Below are positions 48,004-60,671 of a stretch of 64,000 nt of DNA, piece after piece. The translations under genes and the position numbers were made by a program. Numbering within the stretch: the stretch's first letter is position 1; every line of letters begins with the position of its first letter. Under the pieces are notes generated by a model that saw nothing but the letters and a program-made list of their open reading frames with translations, did not search any database and had not been told where the DNA came from. Location of the stretch: assembly GCA_914767715.1 (NCBI GenBank), contig OU612070.1:5535501-5599500 (forward strand), read 5' to 3'. The stretch is from Membranipora membranacea (taxonomy: Eukaryota > Bryozoa > Gymnolaemata > Cheilostomatida > Membraniporidae).

Positions 48004-50330
48004 TCAGATCATGTTTTCTTGCCAACCCACGGCTTCCCCATTGTTGACATAATGGCAAAAGCCATCACGTACTGATATAGCGTCCTGTCTGTGTGGACGT
48101 GGGACAACAGCTATCTTGCCCATCCCACACGCCAAGGGTGGGTTTTCTTCATTATGTTGAATTGTTCCTGTTGGGCAGATCTGGCTGTTCGCAGTCAAGT
48201 AGTTGTGAAGAAGACACGTTGCTTATATCAATTTTTCAACTTTCTCAGGCTGGAGGGCTTTCTTGCTACCATATATCCTCCATGTCGCCGCCATGATACC
48301 AAACACATTCTCAATAAGACGTCTTGCTCTCGATAAACGGTAATTGAAGATCTGAAAGTAAATAAGGAAATGGAGAAATCATAAAATTTGTATTGTAAAA
48401 CCAGGTTTAATTTGGGCATTATTACAACAAATTAAATGTCTTCACCTCTATTACCACTGTTATAATATTGAATATTACCCAAATTGTAATAGCCATAATA
48501 TATTGCTTTGGAGACGCCCCACACACATAAAATGAAGGCAACTCCCATTTTTACATGTAGTTGGAGTACAAAAACTGCCAAAAACCAGTCAGTCACGCCG
48601 CGGCAAACAGATAGTGCAGACTACTATCATATTTCATACTCAGGAATAATTTTATACCTTTGTAGCAAGTACATATATATATATATATATTATTACATAT
48701 TATGGATCTGAACAAAACACCAAAAACTTGTAGGACGCTACAACAAACAGAAAATAAAACCGAAAAAGCAAAAGAAAAAGGCAAGATTGGGAAAGGGACT
48801 CTACGTATGACTGTTTACTGTGCAACATGTATACTCATTACTCATTACTATTATTTGTAAAGTCACCCAAAAGGCTGTCGACTAGTAGGGAGGAGAATCT
48901 TCGGTTAGCTCTGTACTGAGAAGATCATGCTTGCGCAAGTCAGACATTTGTAACAGCGATTTGAGGTGGGCCTGCTCCATAGATTATATTAAGTTTAGTT
49001 GTACTGGTTATCCTAACACCTCTAGTTTTAGATACAATAACACTAACACTAACAGAATTCATTGAAAATATAGCACTACATTTGAAGATTTAGTTGCTAC
49101 TGGCATAAAAATTGTCAACGTACCTTCTGATTATGATTCAGCTCTTGGCGTGGGTATGGTCGCGTTGAGTATTCCTTGAGAAGGAATGCTTCGTTACCCA
49201 GGATGACATGGGGCAGCGCTTTATCAGAACCTGACAGCTGAGCAGGCGGAGGCACATTTAGAGTTCCTGTCTCGAGAGCACGTGATAGTGATGAGGCTGC
49301 AAACACTCAGGCGTCAGACACTCTACCAATCGCACCAACACTTACATAGGTCAATTTGCAGTAGATAACATACAAGTGAAATAATAAACACAAAAATGCA
49401 TGGTAGAGGAGCCTTCCCATCACTGTTTGGCAATAAGTATACTGCTGACAAACAAACAATTGCTGCTATAATTACTGTGTATCTCCTTGAATACTACATC
49501 ACACATGATCAGTCGCTGTTTGTTGCCTTCGAATTCTTCTTTGTGAACAGCAGTACCTGAATCCTGCTACGTGCGATTGATACAAGTACTAGGTTTCAAT
49601 ATACATGACTGTGTCTTTTATAAATAAATGATGAGGTATTATATACTGATGTGCACTACTTATAGTTCATTACTCTGGAGGAAACAAGTGCTCACAACCT
49701 CAGCTCTCAACAGATTATTTGGTTTTGGACACTTAATAACAACCAGTTTTAGGCCTACTACAATCAACACATTATGGCCTACCTGTAATCTGCATCTCAT
49801 AACACCAGAAGGACGATACTCTCACTTCTTTTGTAGTTGTAGTAGTAGCTTCTTGCATGCCATGGGTTAACCATCACAACATGTTTGCAATCTAGTGAGC
49901 CAATACAGTTTGGGAACTGCCAGCGGTCATTCAATTTTCAATGATAGATCTCCACTGCACCACGGTGTTGGGTGTGTTAAGGTATTCCTCTTTCAAGCAA
50001 GTAATATGGCCTCACAAGTTTCAGGGATAAGACAGCTGAGAGAAGATATGGATCTGTATAAGCGCATCCAGCTGGTCTTAGGTGTGTATCTTTTCTGGTG
50101 ATTGCTGAGGCACATTTACTGAGAATGTCTTCAAAACACCTGTCCTCTATCCTGAAGAAATTAGAAAATGTTCCATCAATTCTTCTTCCTGTCCCCTGCA
50201 GCAAATCAGGGATGACAGAGTTCCATACTCCTCTCTCCTGTCTCTGCCTTAGTAGGCTGGAAACTCACACACTTCTCTCTGTCCTATTTCTCCTGCTGCC
50301 TCTTGCAGCAATATCTGCAGCAATTACTAC
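48004..50330 (-). pseudogene. HARBI1-like DDE nuclease (transposase), inactivated
   Basis: Minus-strand exons. The first, about 50,330-49,810, has FRIEDRCFEDILSKCASAIT and IGSLDCKHVVM with the first catalytic Asp. Then 49,296-49,124 contains LPHVILGNEAFLL. The last, 48,351-48,004, contains [20 protein letters not shown] with the catalytic Glu. Acceptors TTGCAG and TTTCAG and donor GTACGT are intact and phases join (NHNQK to IFNYRL). Defects: frameshifts in the first exon, the second catalytic Asp replaced by Asn (GNEAF instead of the usual GDEAF), and TAA at 48,223-48,225. Confidence 0.8.
48671..48690. repeat. AT microsatellite
   Basis: A run of about ten AT dinucleotides inside the Harbinger element, in the intron of the nuclease gene. 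Confidence 0.85.
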
Positions 50331-53262
50331 TACTAGAATGTTTGCATGAAAAAGCACACACTGATGATCGTATTATAAATATTCCATGTTTGTTTGTAGA
50401 CAAGAGGATTTGTAAATAAAGGGCTTGGAAATCCCAGTCATATCGGTCAACGGTGTTTTCGCACTTGGGCATGTGCGAACAGGGATTTTTGACTGATACT
50501 TAGCCTAACTGATTTTTCAGTAATATCGGCCTCGTGATATCGCCCAGTGTAAAAGCAGCTTGACAGTGAACAAAATATTTATAACAAAGCAAATTGCAAA
50601 GAAATATGGCAAAAATAACTCCAATTAGGGGCGGTATCGGCAGATTAATTGACTAGATGGTTTGAAGATACAGTTAGCTGGCTTGTTCTTGTTTGCAAAA
50701 TCATTTGGTTGCTGATGTATAACACATCACCTAATGCAAAATAGATCATACCACATTAAATATTATGATTTTATTGATTATTCCTTATTTATCGAATTCC
50801 TACTGCAGTATGCCAGAGGTGTGCAGTCGCCAAGAAAGTCTTTCCCGTTCCTAACAATCTTAACATTGAAATACTCCCTATTTGTTCTCTTTTTCTGCTG
50901 TCTTTTCATGTCAGTCCCTCACGTATTATAGGGCATACTCGATCACACTCAACAAATATCCACTGCACTCACACATTAATACCAATGTAATATATAAAAT
51001 CGACCCATTCCGCCCAAAAAGTGCCGGCCATTTCAATATTATAATGGGTTTTTGAGAATTGACAATAAACAACCTTCAACAAATTTACGGTTCCGGTCGC
51101 TGTCAATCATTTGAGTTTGCTCGTCCATGCTCTTCCATGTGACATCATTGTACAAATTTCCATATCTGTTACTGTCTATCTTTTCATTTTGTCTTTTCAT
51201 TAATTTCATTAATTGAATGGTTGCTCCTGCCCATCGTTTGAGGTAAGCTGTCTATGCCCGTCCAGCAAACCCATCGAAAAACTTATATGTCTGTCCATCA
51301 CAAAAGTGTGTCTACCTGTGCCAACACTGACATGAACTCTTGGAAAATAATCTCGTGAGCTGCATACCTCTGCAGCATGTTGAGAAAATTTGCCCATCTG
51401 AATGTCCAAGATATAACGGCATTTCAATGGCCCTTGATATTTCCACCTTCTCCAATGCTCATGACTCCTCACATTATTTCCTGCATATGCCATAGTCAAA
51501 GTATTGTACTGCAAATATGTGGTCCGAATTCCTCAAAATTAATTGTTATCTCACATCAAGCCTTTTTGGCTTTTCAGTGATTTTCTTATCTTTGGAGGGG
51601 AAATCATGTTTACCTAGGCCCTGTTCACAAGCTGCTTCTTTTAGTGCATGAAAACAACTATAAAACTTGATCAATTTCTGTGGCATGAGCTTAAATGTTA
51701 GCGGGAGCAAGGAAGGTATTTGATGCATTACTATGTCATATCGCATCCAATTAACTTCATGATTTTAAGACCAGTATATCATACTGACTGATGACTAACC
51801 TCTTGATTCATTGCAGTTGAAGTGAGATCATACTGCTACAGGATATCAATCATGGACAATCACACTAAATACCTTACACCTAGTGCTTTCATTGCTCTAT
51901 TTGGGTTATGTGTAGGACTAGCAACACTGCAGTAGGCCAGATTTGTTACAATCCTAGAATCAGTTTAGTGATCAATTTGTCTTCTATGCCTATGCATGTA
52001 TAAACATCAGAAGAATGAATGGAACTGAGACCAGTGCCACCTGAATGTAAAGTGTGCCAAATATTTTTGGCAAGATTGTCAGACTGGTAAAGTTTCACGA
52101 TTAGAGATTGATCATGAAACTGCTATGACTGTAATGAAACGGCAATAATTAATAATAATTACTCAAGGGTCCTTTGGCAAGAGTATGCACAAAGGAAGAT
52201 AAGGATAGTACACAAGAGAATGGGTTAATCAAAATGAAAGTTTCAATTAATTCATTGGCCAATGTCAACTAGAGTTCAACAAAGAAAATTAAAACCCGAA
52301 GGCATGAGGAGTTTTACTCATTTCTTCCTTTTGGATTTCACCCTGCACCCGAATGCCATCTAGTTAACAATCCAATAATGACCCCTTCGAATTTCCAATT
52401 TCTCTATACTCGTTTGAAAAACAAACTGTTGACAGTTAATAATTGTACAAATAAGACCAGCGGTTCCAACAGAAAACCGTTTGTTTCTCACAATTGTCAA
52501 AACATCTGGAAACAATAAAGTGATGGAACGATGGCTCTACAATCCATTAATCACAACATTTTGTCCCTCTTAAATATAAAAAAAAAGCAATAATTTCATC
52601 CAAAAGACATGAAAAGCAAATTGGAGTCTGTTTTAATATATTTTCAGGCTGCCAGGAGCTGCTTATGGTGTTTGATGCTAATTGATAAATGTTGTTGTTG
52701 AAACAAACTGTGTTGCTGCAGCAGCAATCTTTCTACATTTCCAGGTATGTCGAAGAGAAATGATTATCACAAGGCTTGAATGAATGATTAAAGTCCGGAT
52801 AACATTATTTACTAGCTCATTTGGTATCATGAAGCATGATGGAATGGCTCTATGTAAGGCAGAACATGATGTTCGAGCGCGAGCTGCTGAAGAATCTCAA
52901 AGCACCGCTTGAAGACTTGTTTTGGGAGCAAATCCTTAAGAAACCTAATATAAATGATGAACCGCCTCCATTATAGGAACAACATCAATGGTCCACTGTC
53001 TGACATGGTGAATAGCAGCTAGGATCAACATTTACCTTAAAATTAACAGACCCAGTTTAGTGGGTATGTAAGAGCATAAAACATGAGTGTTCTGGGCCAG
53101 GAATAAACATCAACAGTTTCTATGTTGTAGAAAAAAAAACAGGCAGCCAAATGTGAGGCAGTTGTTGATGAGACTCATTTGAATGACACATACTGCCAGT
53201 GTCAACTAGCAGAGATTTGTGAGGACATTGTCAGATCATTTGCCATCATGTCAGTTTCATGA

Positions 53263-54827
53263 ATGAACACTTTGCAGTTGTCTATTCTAACATGACATTA
53301 CAAGAAGTTTCAAGTGATTCTGCTCAAACGCCTATGATCTCTTCAAAATCATAAATAAAGGTTATAGACTTACCTCATTATTCTTGACTGCTGGGTTGAG
53401 CTAAATGGTGGAGGATATCATCTTTTGCGTTTTTTACATCATTTCTTCACTAAAAAGCACGATGTCATCGAATCAAGTATTGGCAGCTTTTGATAGGTAT
53501 ATGGTAGTGTTTTTCCGATTAGTAGTTGACATAACCTCAACGCCATTCTTTTTTTATCCAATTTTTGTTTGTAGAATGAGATTATTTTTAATTCAAATGC
53601 CTATTATGCAAACATGACACATTTTTATTTATGTTTTCGATTATTCAGAGAAATTGATACTGAATTCTCTGAAATAAATAGCTTTTTGAAGTTCATGAAG
53701 TTTATTTATTGCCATTTTCTTCAAAATCCATCTCAGTTACCAGGTTAATCGCGCTGAAATATAGGAAAGAAAATTTTCATAATATTCAACATGGTATTCA
53801 TAACTCAGCAGGTCATTGTTCAATCCAAACTCAACCAATCTTGTCTACTCTGTCTTTTCAGTTCATGAATGCTGTAGATATCCCCTCCTTTTGGCTACCT
53901 TACCGAACTTGACAGCTATGACTATTGTCAACTTTGACTATGGCACCTTTTTTCAACAATTCTTCAAAGCCAAATGCTATTGAGAAGAAGCAGGCAGGTA
54001 GGCAGGAATTATTTTCATTGGCATTTTTGGGAAAATGATAAGAGTAATACCCTGGAAGAAAAATAGTCTAATGCTCTACTTTAAAGTTGTCAGGTATCAG
54101 ACGGTTCCCCAGACCAGCCCGTCTGTCTGTTCAAACACAGAGCAGAAACCTTTTGGCAGTCAGAGTTTGTTAGATAGAAAAACAATTTTGGTCTTCCACA
54201 TTTTAAGGGCATGTCAAATGGAACACTTAATATAGGATTTCATCCTCATTTAGACCAGTATCTATTCATGAAATTTGTCTACTGGAGACAAGATCAATAC
54301 TTTCCAAACCCAATTACAGGAGCTGCGGAGATGAGATGCCAACGCACTAATATTTGATTAAAACCTGAAATTGAACAACCCATTTAATATGGTCACAAGA
54401 TATTTCAAGAAATTTAATTAACTTAAGTGTAAAACACATTGGTGTCCTATTGAGCAGCATTTTCTTAATCACTGGACACCATCCCATATCAGATATGCCT
54501 GCTCAAAGGTAGATATTGGGCTCGGGTAGTAAATCTTATAAAATTTGTGGTGTTATCGTAACGATAAACTGGATCAAAAACAGAGACATTCTACAGAATA
54601 GTAGGAGAACTTCTTATATTATAAATGGTGATTATTTTAACTTCTTTATTTTAAAAAATTCTAAGCAGAAGAGATGCCCAAAGATTGAGGAAATTTCAAC
54701 AGAAATGTGTTTGGCTTTCCACAGAATGTTGCCTCGTTGCCATTCATACATGCATACATACAGTATACTTCTTATTATTCAGAGCTTCATGATCTATATT
54801 ATGATGATTTATATTTTTCTGTTGCAG
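53263..54827. other. Intergenic between paralogue C and the lectin gene
   Basis: No gene recognised; short frames without domain features. The promoter and any 5' UTR exon of the lectin gene should be here, because its ATG directly follows a TTGCAG acceptor. Confidence 0.5.
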
Positions 54828-56507
54828 ATGTCTTATGGCTATTGGGTTCTGTGTTTAGTTGGTTTAGCAGGAGTTTATGGAGTCCCCTATTTGGGTAAAC
54901 CTAATTACAACCAGCTAATTACATTGCCTAAAACCATCTTCAGCGTCAAGAGTCTTTCAAGATGTTGCGTTCTGTGTGAAACCGAGAGAGACTTCACCTG
55001 TGTGGCTGTATCATACTGCAAAATGCTTATGGCCTGCATTCTCTCTGATCTGCCTGCAAGGAGTGGTGAGGGAGAAGCGGACTGCAAAGTATATGAAGTC
55101 ATAGGTCGGTGTTTGAATTTCAATACAAATAACGATAATGAAATGATTTGATAGCTAAAAACTCGAATTTGGTAGTGGTAGTTTAGTGGTTGGAGCTGCT
55201 TTCAACATAACTTAATCGTTTTTGCATCCTCACACTATGTAGATTACTGCAAAATTATCAAAGCTTTACTATTTGGTCCATGGAGCCATGGCTAGAGCAT
55301 AGGTCTGTCAAATTCTCCTGTGCCCCAACAGTATACAGTCCTTAGACTCATCCAGATGAAAAAAATTAATATCAAGGATTCTCGCAAGGTATCATAGGCC
55401 AGCGAGATGAGATATTTTATCTAAGCTTCACTGTTGTGCACCTGGTCAAATAATGCGCAGCCAGTACAGTCTGTAACTCTGTTCGCATCTCTTTTGCAGG
55501 ACGCTTCCCTACTTTGCTATTCCCTTATATTCACAACACCAATGAAGATACTTGCTATATTCGAAATTCATTTGCTGCCATCGACTGGTTTCAAGCATCT
55601 GCGGAATGTAGATCCTATGGTTTCAAACTGGCTGTATTTGAGACAGCTGATGAAGCAGATTTCATAATCACTCGCTACTCTCATTGAGAGACAGGTGAAA
55701 TTATATTTATTCCTATAATATTAATGGATGTGTCCCAGTAAAGGACATTCAATCAACACTGTTTTCGAATTAAAAAGATTCACCTGTAAATTAAACGAGA
55801 ATGGCTGAACAGGCTTCATTGATTTTGTGGCTCACACACAAACGATAAGCATATAAGTATAGACACACTACTTTGACTTTGATTATTACACGTTAGCTCG
55901 GTGCACTTCCTCTGTCCAAGTTTGATAGATATTTTGGCTCTGTATTGGCATATAAGGTATAGAACACATGTGGCGAAAAAGTGTGGCAAGGAAATTGCAG
56001 GTTATTCTATCCCGTGTTGTGTATCCTTACCTGTTAACCATCAGAACAGGTGTTTCTTTTTCAGAATGGCTCCGTTTGAACATAGGCTTGCGAGAGATAA
56101 ATGGAGTGTGGGTGTGGGAAGACTCTATCAATTTGAATTATGACAGGTTTGTCCTATGATAACCCTATATTGTTTAAGCTAATGTGTGACACTTATGACA
56201 GAGGCACTGAGTGCTGCCTCGAGCGGTTGAAAGGCTTAAAAACTATTCTACGATTTAGCTTCCTTTATGAGCCTAAACCAATGTTATTCAAAATAACCCT
56301 GATACATTGTTTACTGTGGACGTACCATCTTAACCGTATTCAGCTTTCCTCCTAAATTACCGCAGTTGGATGGCTGAGTTGAACCAAGATGGTTATTGTG
56401 GGAACTTTTATGTGTGGCAGGGTACATTTGGATTCAATGACCATTCATGCGCTGACAAATTTGGCTACATTTGTGAGGATGAATATTGTACACTGCTTCA
56501 GCCTTAA
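54828..56507 (+). CDS. Secreted PAN/apple-like plus C-type lectin domain protein (one in-frame stop)
   Basis: Four exons: 54,828-55,104, 55,500-55,694, 56,065-56,146 and 56,366-56,507. All are GT-AG and phase-compatible, 231 codons. Residues 1-18 (MSYGYWVLCLVGLAGVYG) are a signal peptide. Residues about 45-90 are cysteine-rich (CCVLCETERDFTCVAVSYC), like a PAN/apple module. Residues about 100-231 are a C-type lectin fold: TCYIRNSFAAIDWFQASAEC, then IGLREINGVWVWED, then WMAELNQDGYCGNF and SCADKFGYICE. No EPN or QPD sugar-binding triplet is visible where exons 3 and 4 meet. Codon 155 is TGA (55,685-55,687), which would truncate the lectin domain: pseudogene, polymorphism or sequencing error. 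The family is usually secreted and used in recognition or adhesion. Confidence 0.75.
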
Positions 56508-56856
56508 TCTATGCCTCTATTTCATCCAGACACTTGCTAACTGCTCTCTATTTGTCAAACAATCCAGTATATTAATGAGATCCTCAGTTCTCATAGCTCT
56601 GCACTGAGCAATAACCATGGTTTTATATTTTGTCCCTTGGGTGAATGTCGTGTTTGCATCAAGTTTGTGTGATGAACTTTGTATTGTGTGATTCATTGAG
56701 ATAGATGTTGTTTTTTATCCAGATCAGTTTTTTGTATCAGAAAGTTCATTTGAAGGTCTTAGCGTGGTTTTGATTGTCCACGCCTACCCATCTACGCCAA
56801 CCAACTACAACTTCCAATGGCAAATATTGACCCACTTCCCACCTAAAACAACCGCC

Positions 56857-56956
56857 GTGGGAGAAAATAATGTCAGATGGCGCAGCTCGGCTAGAAGCAA
56901 TTTACATGTGGCGCAGCTCGGCTAGAGGCAATTTTTGTGTGGCGCAGCTCGGCTAG
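56857..56956 (+). repeat. 31-bp tandem repeat cluster, forward
   Basis: Three units of TGGCGCAGCTCGGCTAG separated by GCAATTT-type spacers, period about 31 bases, preceded by a GGGAGAAAATAA block. It is strikingly GC-rich against the AT-rich surroundings. The reverse-complement cluster is at 60,672-60,795. Confidence 0.9.
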
Positions 56957-57624
56957 TTTCAAAATTTGTAACCAAGAGCACACGATTCCTAATATTGATA
57001 GAGTTATACATACTTGCTCATCTGTCGGAATTGATAAATGAGGTGGAATTTATCACAGCTCTATTGTTCAGGATCTAGCTGAAAAAGCAAGAGGACTATT
57101 TTACATAAGTTGAACTAGGAGTAGGAGTCACAGTGTTTGAGAAGTTGCTTGAGTTTCCCTACCTATGTATACGATATGGCTGTAAGTATAGTATAGACAT
57201 TCTGAAATGAGGTAGTATTCTCAACAATAATGTATGACAATTATATTATCTCATCAAATCAACTCTGTCAGTGACCTGCTGTCTGTGCTTGTACCAAGGA
57301 GTAATAGCGAAGTCCCCTGTTACTCCTTGCTTGTACTACCTACTTCTTTCTTCTACCAAGGACGGAGTAACAGGCTAAGCTTCCCCTGGTACTCTTTGTT
57401 TCTACCACTCACATCACTGCATTTCCTTACTTTTGTTGGCTTGGGCTTTCTTGTGTCACGTGTGGGTGCACCAACAAAGCAGTGAACTGCCCAATGTGTT
57501 GATAGTTGATAATGATGTTGATGAAATATGTATCAAGCAAGAGTGACTACTCACAGTCACACCCACAGGCTACCTAGTACTACTAGTACTGCAGGCTGCT
57601 ACTGAGTGAGGAATGGTCACAGGC

Positions 57625-57746
57625 CTACTCTAACACCTGGGTCACTGGCAGTGATTGACTGCCCCCTTGGTTTTTTTGTTGTATGAAACTCAACTCAGGG
57701 GGGAGCAGTCAAAAATTGCCAGAGACCAACCCAGGTTTTGGAGTAG
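57625..57746. mobile_element. Short palindromic MITE
   Basis: The left end CTACTCTAACACCTGGGT mirrors the right end, whose reverse complement is CTACTCCAAAACCTGGGT. Inner blocks CAGTGATTGACTGCCCCC and GGGGGGAGCAGTCAAAAATT also pair. 122 bases, non-coding. Confidence 0.7.
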
Positions 57747-58639
57747 ACATGTGTATATAGTGCATATACAATGCAACGCATATAGTAATGTCTGCTAGAT
57801 GGAGGGCATATACTGCAAGCGTAGAGAGGGCTTTAGTTAGAGCCCATCAAGTTACTTAGTTCAAAGTTTGACTGTGATTGATGTGTCTGTAATCTGACCA
57901 AGCCCAAACAACATGTGTATGTATGTGTACTTTTATTTTACAGCCTGTATGATTATGAAGGAGCATTTTAGAGATTAACCAGAGATAAGCCATAGGAATG
58001 ATATGCAATCAACACCAGACTGAGTTAATCTTTGATCACGTGTAAACCTCGACATGTATCAGGATTGCATTGGTAAGACAGTGGCTGGTACTCTTAGCCG
58101 GATTTAAGATGCTGAGACTTCGCCGAGTTAAAGTGTTTTCCAATGAACAACGAGAGATCAAGGACATTTTTTACACAATAATAATGCTGTTGCACAGCTC
58201 ATCTCCTAGTCCTGCCACATCTCACTGTAAGTGCTTCATATAGGCTACCCTTGTAACATGGCTGAAGGATGTAGATGATAAATCAATGTCAAGCTGTGGT
58301 CTTCAGTTGGTATTCAATACTGTTGATGGTGATACCTAGAGAGTTTTTGCGGTATCAAATAAATGAACAAACTTCATCAGGGTGCTTGGTCACTGGGTGC
58401 AGGCCCCAGGGAACTGAAAAGAAGGTTCATTGCGTAAGGCAGTCCTCGCACCCAGCTATACTCTGCTTAAATCTATCAATAGTAACAAGATCGAATGATT
58501 CACAGTGTATTGTGCTTTTAATTTTTATTTTCAGGTACATCGAATATAATATGCATAACAGCGACAGGTATTCTGGCTCGTAGTCACATTGATTCAACTT
58601 TTTTGGGTCAAACCAAACGCCTATCCTTACTCCAACTTT

Positions 58640-59110
58640 GGATTGATTGATTGGTTTATTTGTCACTCACAATAAGTATGTTGCAAAATTTGTTGTTTGA
58701 TACACTACTGTCCACATAGAGCAAAGAAAAAAATACGTGAAAAAAAGCTGACATCTCATCGTGGATTGGGTTAAAATAATATAATTGAGGGATTGCTTAA
58801 AAAACTGTCTTTCCCCCAAGAAGATCGATATTTTAATGTCCTGAATCTTCCTGATGGAAGCTTTGGTAAAAATTCATTTATAAAATGTTCATCATCATGT
58901 ATGTAATTTAGTATCAGGTTTTTAGTTCAATTATCTATAATGGCATCAAGGATACTTATGTTTTGAATATTCAGATTATTAGCGACTTTGAAAAACTTTC
59001 TCAGTCGTCTCTTATCTTTAGCATAAATAGAGGTGAACAAAATAGGCAGACAGATGTAGGATAGTGATAGTAAGTCCTTGAGTGAACTAAAGATATCAGG
59101 GAGTATGTAT
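58640..59110 (-). mobile_element. LINE 3' fragment (reverse-transcriptase C-terminus)
   Basis: On the minus strand the frame reads LPILFTSIYAKDKRRLRKFF, then HFINEFLPKLPSGRFRTLKY and SWGKDSFLSN, the C-terminal end of a Jockey-superclade reverse transcriptase. One TGA interrupts it. It ends near 58,640 with CAATCAATCAATC-type tail repeats, the usual position of a LINE 3' end. It is a different family from the LINE at 20.1 kb. 5'-truncated and dead. Confidence 0.75.
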
Positions 59111-59778
59111 GATCAGGGAGTTGGGGACACAATATAACATTTGTCCCAAACTCCCTGGTATGATTGTATCAGACATATGGGTTGTCCTACCATAGTTCTT
59201 GTAAACACGGCTCCAAGTTCTCTCAGCAAAAATCAATCTTTCTCCCAAGGTAGTCTGGTCACTTGGCTCAATTAGTTCTATCTATGAGAGAGTGATTTGG
59301 GGACGAGACCTAAGTAGGGCACCTAAGCTGTTTTTTATTCAAAGAACTTTCAGTCACTGTTGACAAATTATCTATCTATCTATCTATACGTTATTCTGTA
59401 GACTTTCTTAGGCATAGTATAATTATTATTATGCTTAAAATACGTTACACAAAACAGATAACGAAAAAAGAAATAAAGGAACCATTTATGTCAGCTCCTC
59501 ATCAACAAACAAACATGGTATGTAAGAAAAAAAAATTTAAATCCGACCAGAGAGAAAACTTTGAAATAATTTGGTACCCACTTACAGATTACAGTTGTCA
59601 AGTCAGTTCACCGATGTATTTGTTGTCTATTAGAACTAACGATTGATTTGAATCAGCTTATCAGTGGCACTTTGGGCATTTACAATTCAAATGTGCTTGA
59701 CTGCTTGAGTTCCTAAACTGAAAACCTGACCCACAAGCAATCAAAAAATGCATAGATACTAAGACCAAGGAGTTAGAC

Positions 59779-59968
59779 TTATGTAAAGAGGTCATTTGAC
59801 CTTCTTTGTGGCACTCCGTTGCAGGCTCGTATCTCGTAGTTGATCGGCAAGTTGTTTGTCGGCATATTGATCATCCAGATGACTTTATTTCCAACAATAT
59901 TATGATAGACCACTGGGCCATAGGCTGGTTTTAATTTTGTTGTCATCACCTTGTCTTCAATCGTTCTG
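59779..59968 (-). CDS. Possible terminal exon of an unknown gene
   Basis: On the minus strand a CCCTTTCAG acceptor at about 59,969 opens a frame reading TIEDKVMTTKLKPAYGPVVY and later NNLPINYEIRACNGVPQRR, ending at TAA 59,779. The codon choice and continuous frame after a good acceptor look exon-like. A candidate upstream exon at about 60,110-60,232 (SESKNWWNVVDDAAAPSLAD) also follows a TTACAG acceptor, but the pair could not be joined with certainty. No domain recognised. Confidence 0.3.
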
Positions 59969-60671
59969 AAAGGGAAAATGAGAATTTGATCAATCAATGC
60001 AGAAACCAAATGAGATGCTCAACTGTGAAAAAAAGTTTATGTTCCGGTGTTAGCGATAGAGCTATGAGGTCATTGAATGAAAGAATTGAACTTAATACGA
60101 CTGTCAAACATTGCCACAAACCCAGACAGGTTTTGGATAAGGAGGACCATTGGGTCATAGATAGATAGTCTGCCAGAGAGGGTGCTGCTGCATCGTCAAC
60201 AACATTCCACCAATTCTTTGACTCCGATTCACTGTAACAATGACAAAAATTAACTACATACATAGATCCTACAGATTGGTCCAGGAGCTGTCTGTAGTGA
60301 AAGATCAAGGAGTACTCCTAGCTAGTCCTTGCCAGTCCTTGGTAAGATAGATTGGGTGGTGACAATCAGAACAGTTCACATGCCAGACACCTATCCTCTG
60401 CATATATCTTTTCCAAGGTGGCTCTATGTTGAGAGTGACTGATAGTGATAACATTAAAAAGGCCACCTTTCAGTGCTCAGGCCAGTGAGTGATCCTCCAA
60501 ACTCAGTCAGGCCTAGGACCCTTGCTAGGACCCAATTATCAGACTCAGCTATCAAGATGGTGCAGACTTAGTTGTTAACAATCATACCTCCAAAACCCAA
60601 GTTGACTGCAACTCTTTTCCGACTGAGTAGTGTCAGACTATCAAATTCATGAGTTGTGTTCTCATGTCTTC

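Larger units (their letters stand above)
45641..50565. mobile_element. PIF/Harbinger DNA transposon with TIRs
   Basis: Terminal inverted repeats of about 30 bases: TGTGAAGCTGCTTTTACACT at 45,641 and, on the minus strand from 50,565, TGTCAAGCTGCTTTTACACT. Inside are a MADF-BESS gene on the plus strand and a HARBI1-type nuclease gene on the minus strand, arranged convergently as in Harbinger elements. Both genes carry stops. I could not identify a convincing 3-bp TSD. It sits in the intron between exons 10 and 11 of paralogue C. Confidence 0.8.
39042..53262 (+). pseudogene. Membrane-protein paralogue C: exons 8, 8', 9-13, inactivated
   Basis: Homologues of exons 8 (39,042-39,185, repeated at 39,711-39,854), 9 (44,838-44,951, four codons shorter), 10 (45,199-45,373), 11 (51,817-51,940), 12 (52,648-52,744) and 13 (53,131-53,262, longer tail). 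Exons 1-7 are absent. Damage: exon 11 ends with an in-frame TAG and its donor GT has become AT; exon 12 has in-frame TGA and TAA; the exon 10 donor is GC; the exon 8 donor is weak (GTTGGA). Exons 9 and 10 remain open. Introns hold the Ngaro-like element (40,493-44,641) and the Harbinger element (45,641-50,565). AATAAA at 53,354 may be its old polyadenylation signal. This is much more diverged than A is from B. Confidence 0.85.

Noticed and set aside
45641-50565. A 3-bp target duplication for the Harbinger element
   Set aside because: Bases next to either TIR do not match under any reasonable TIR boundary.
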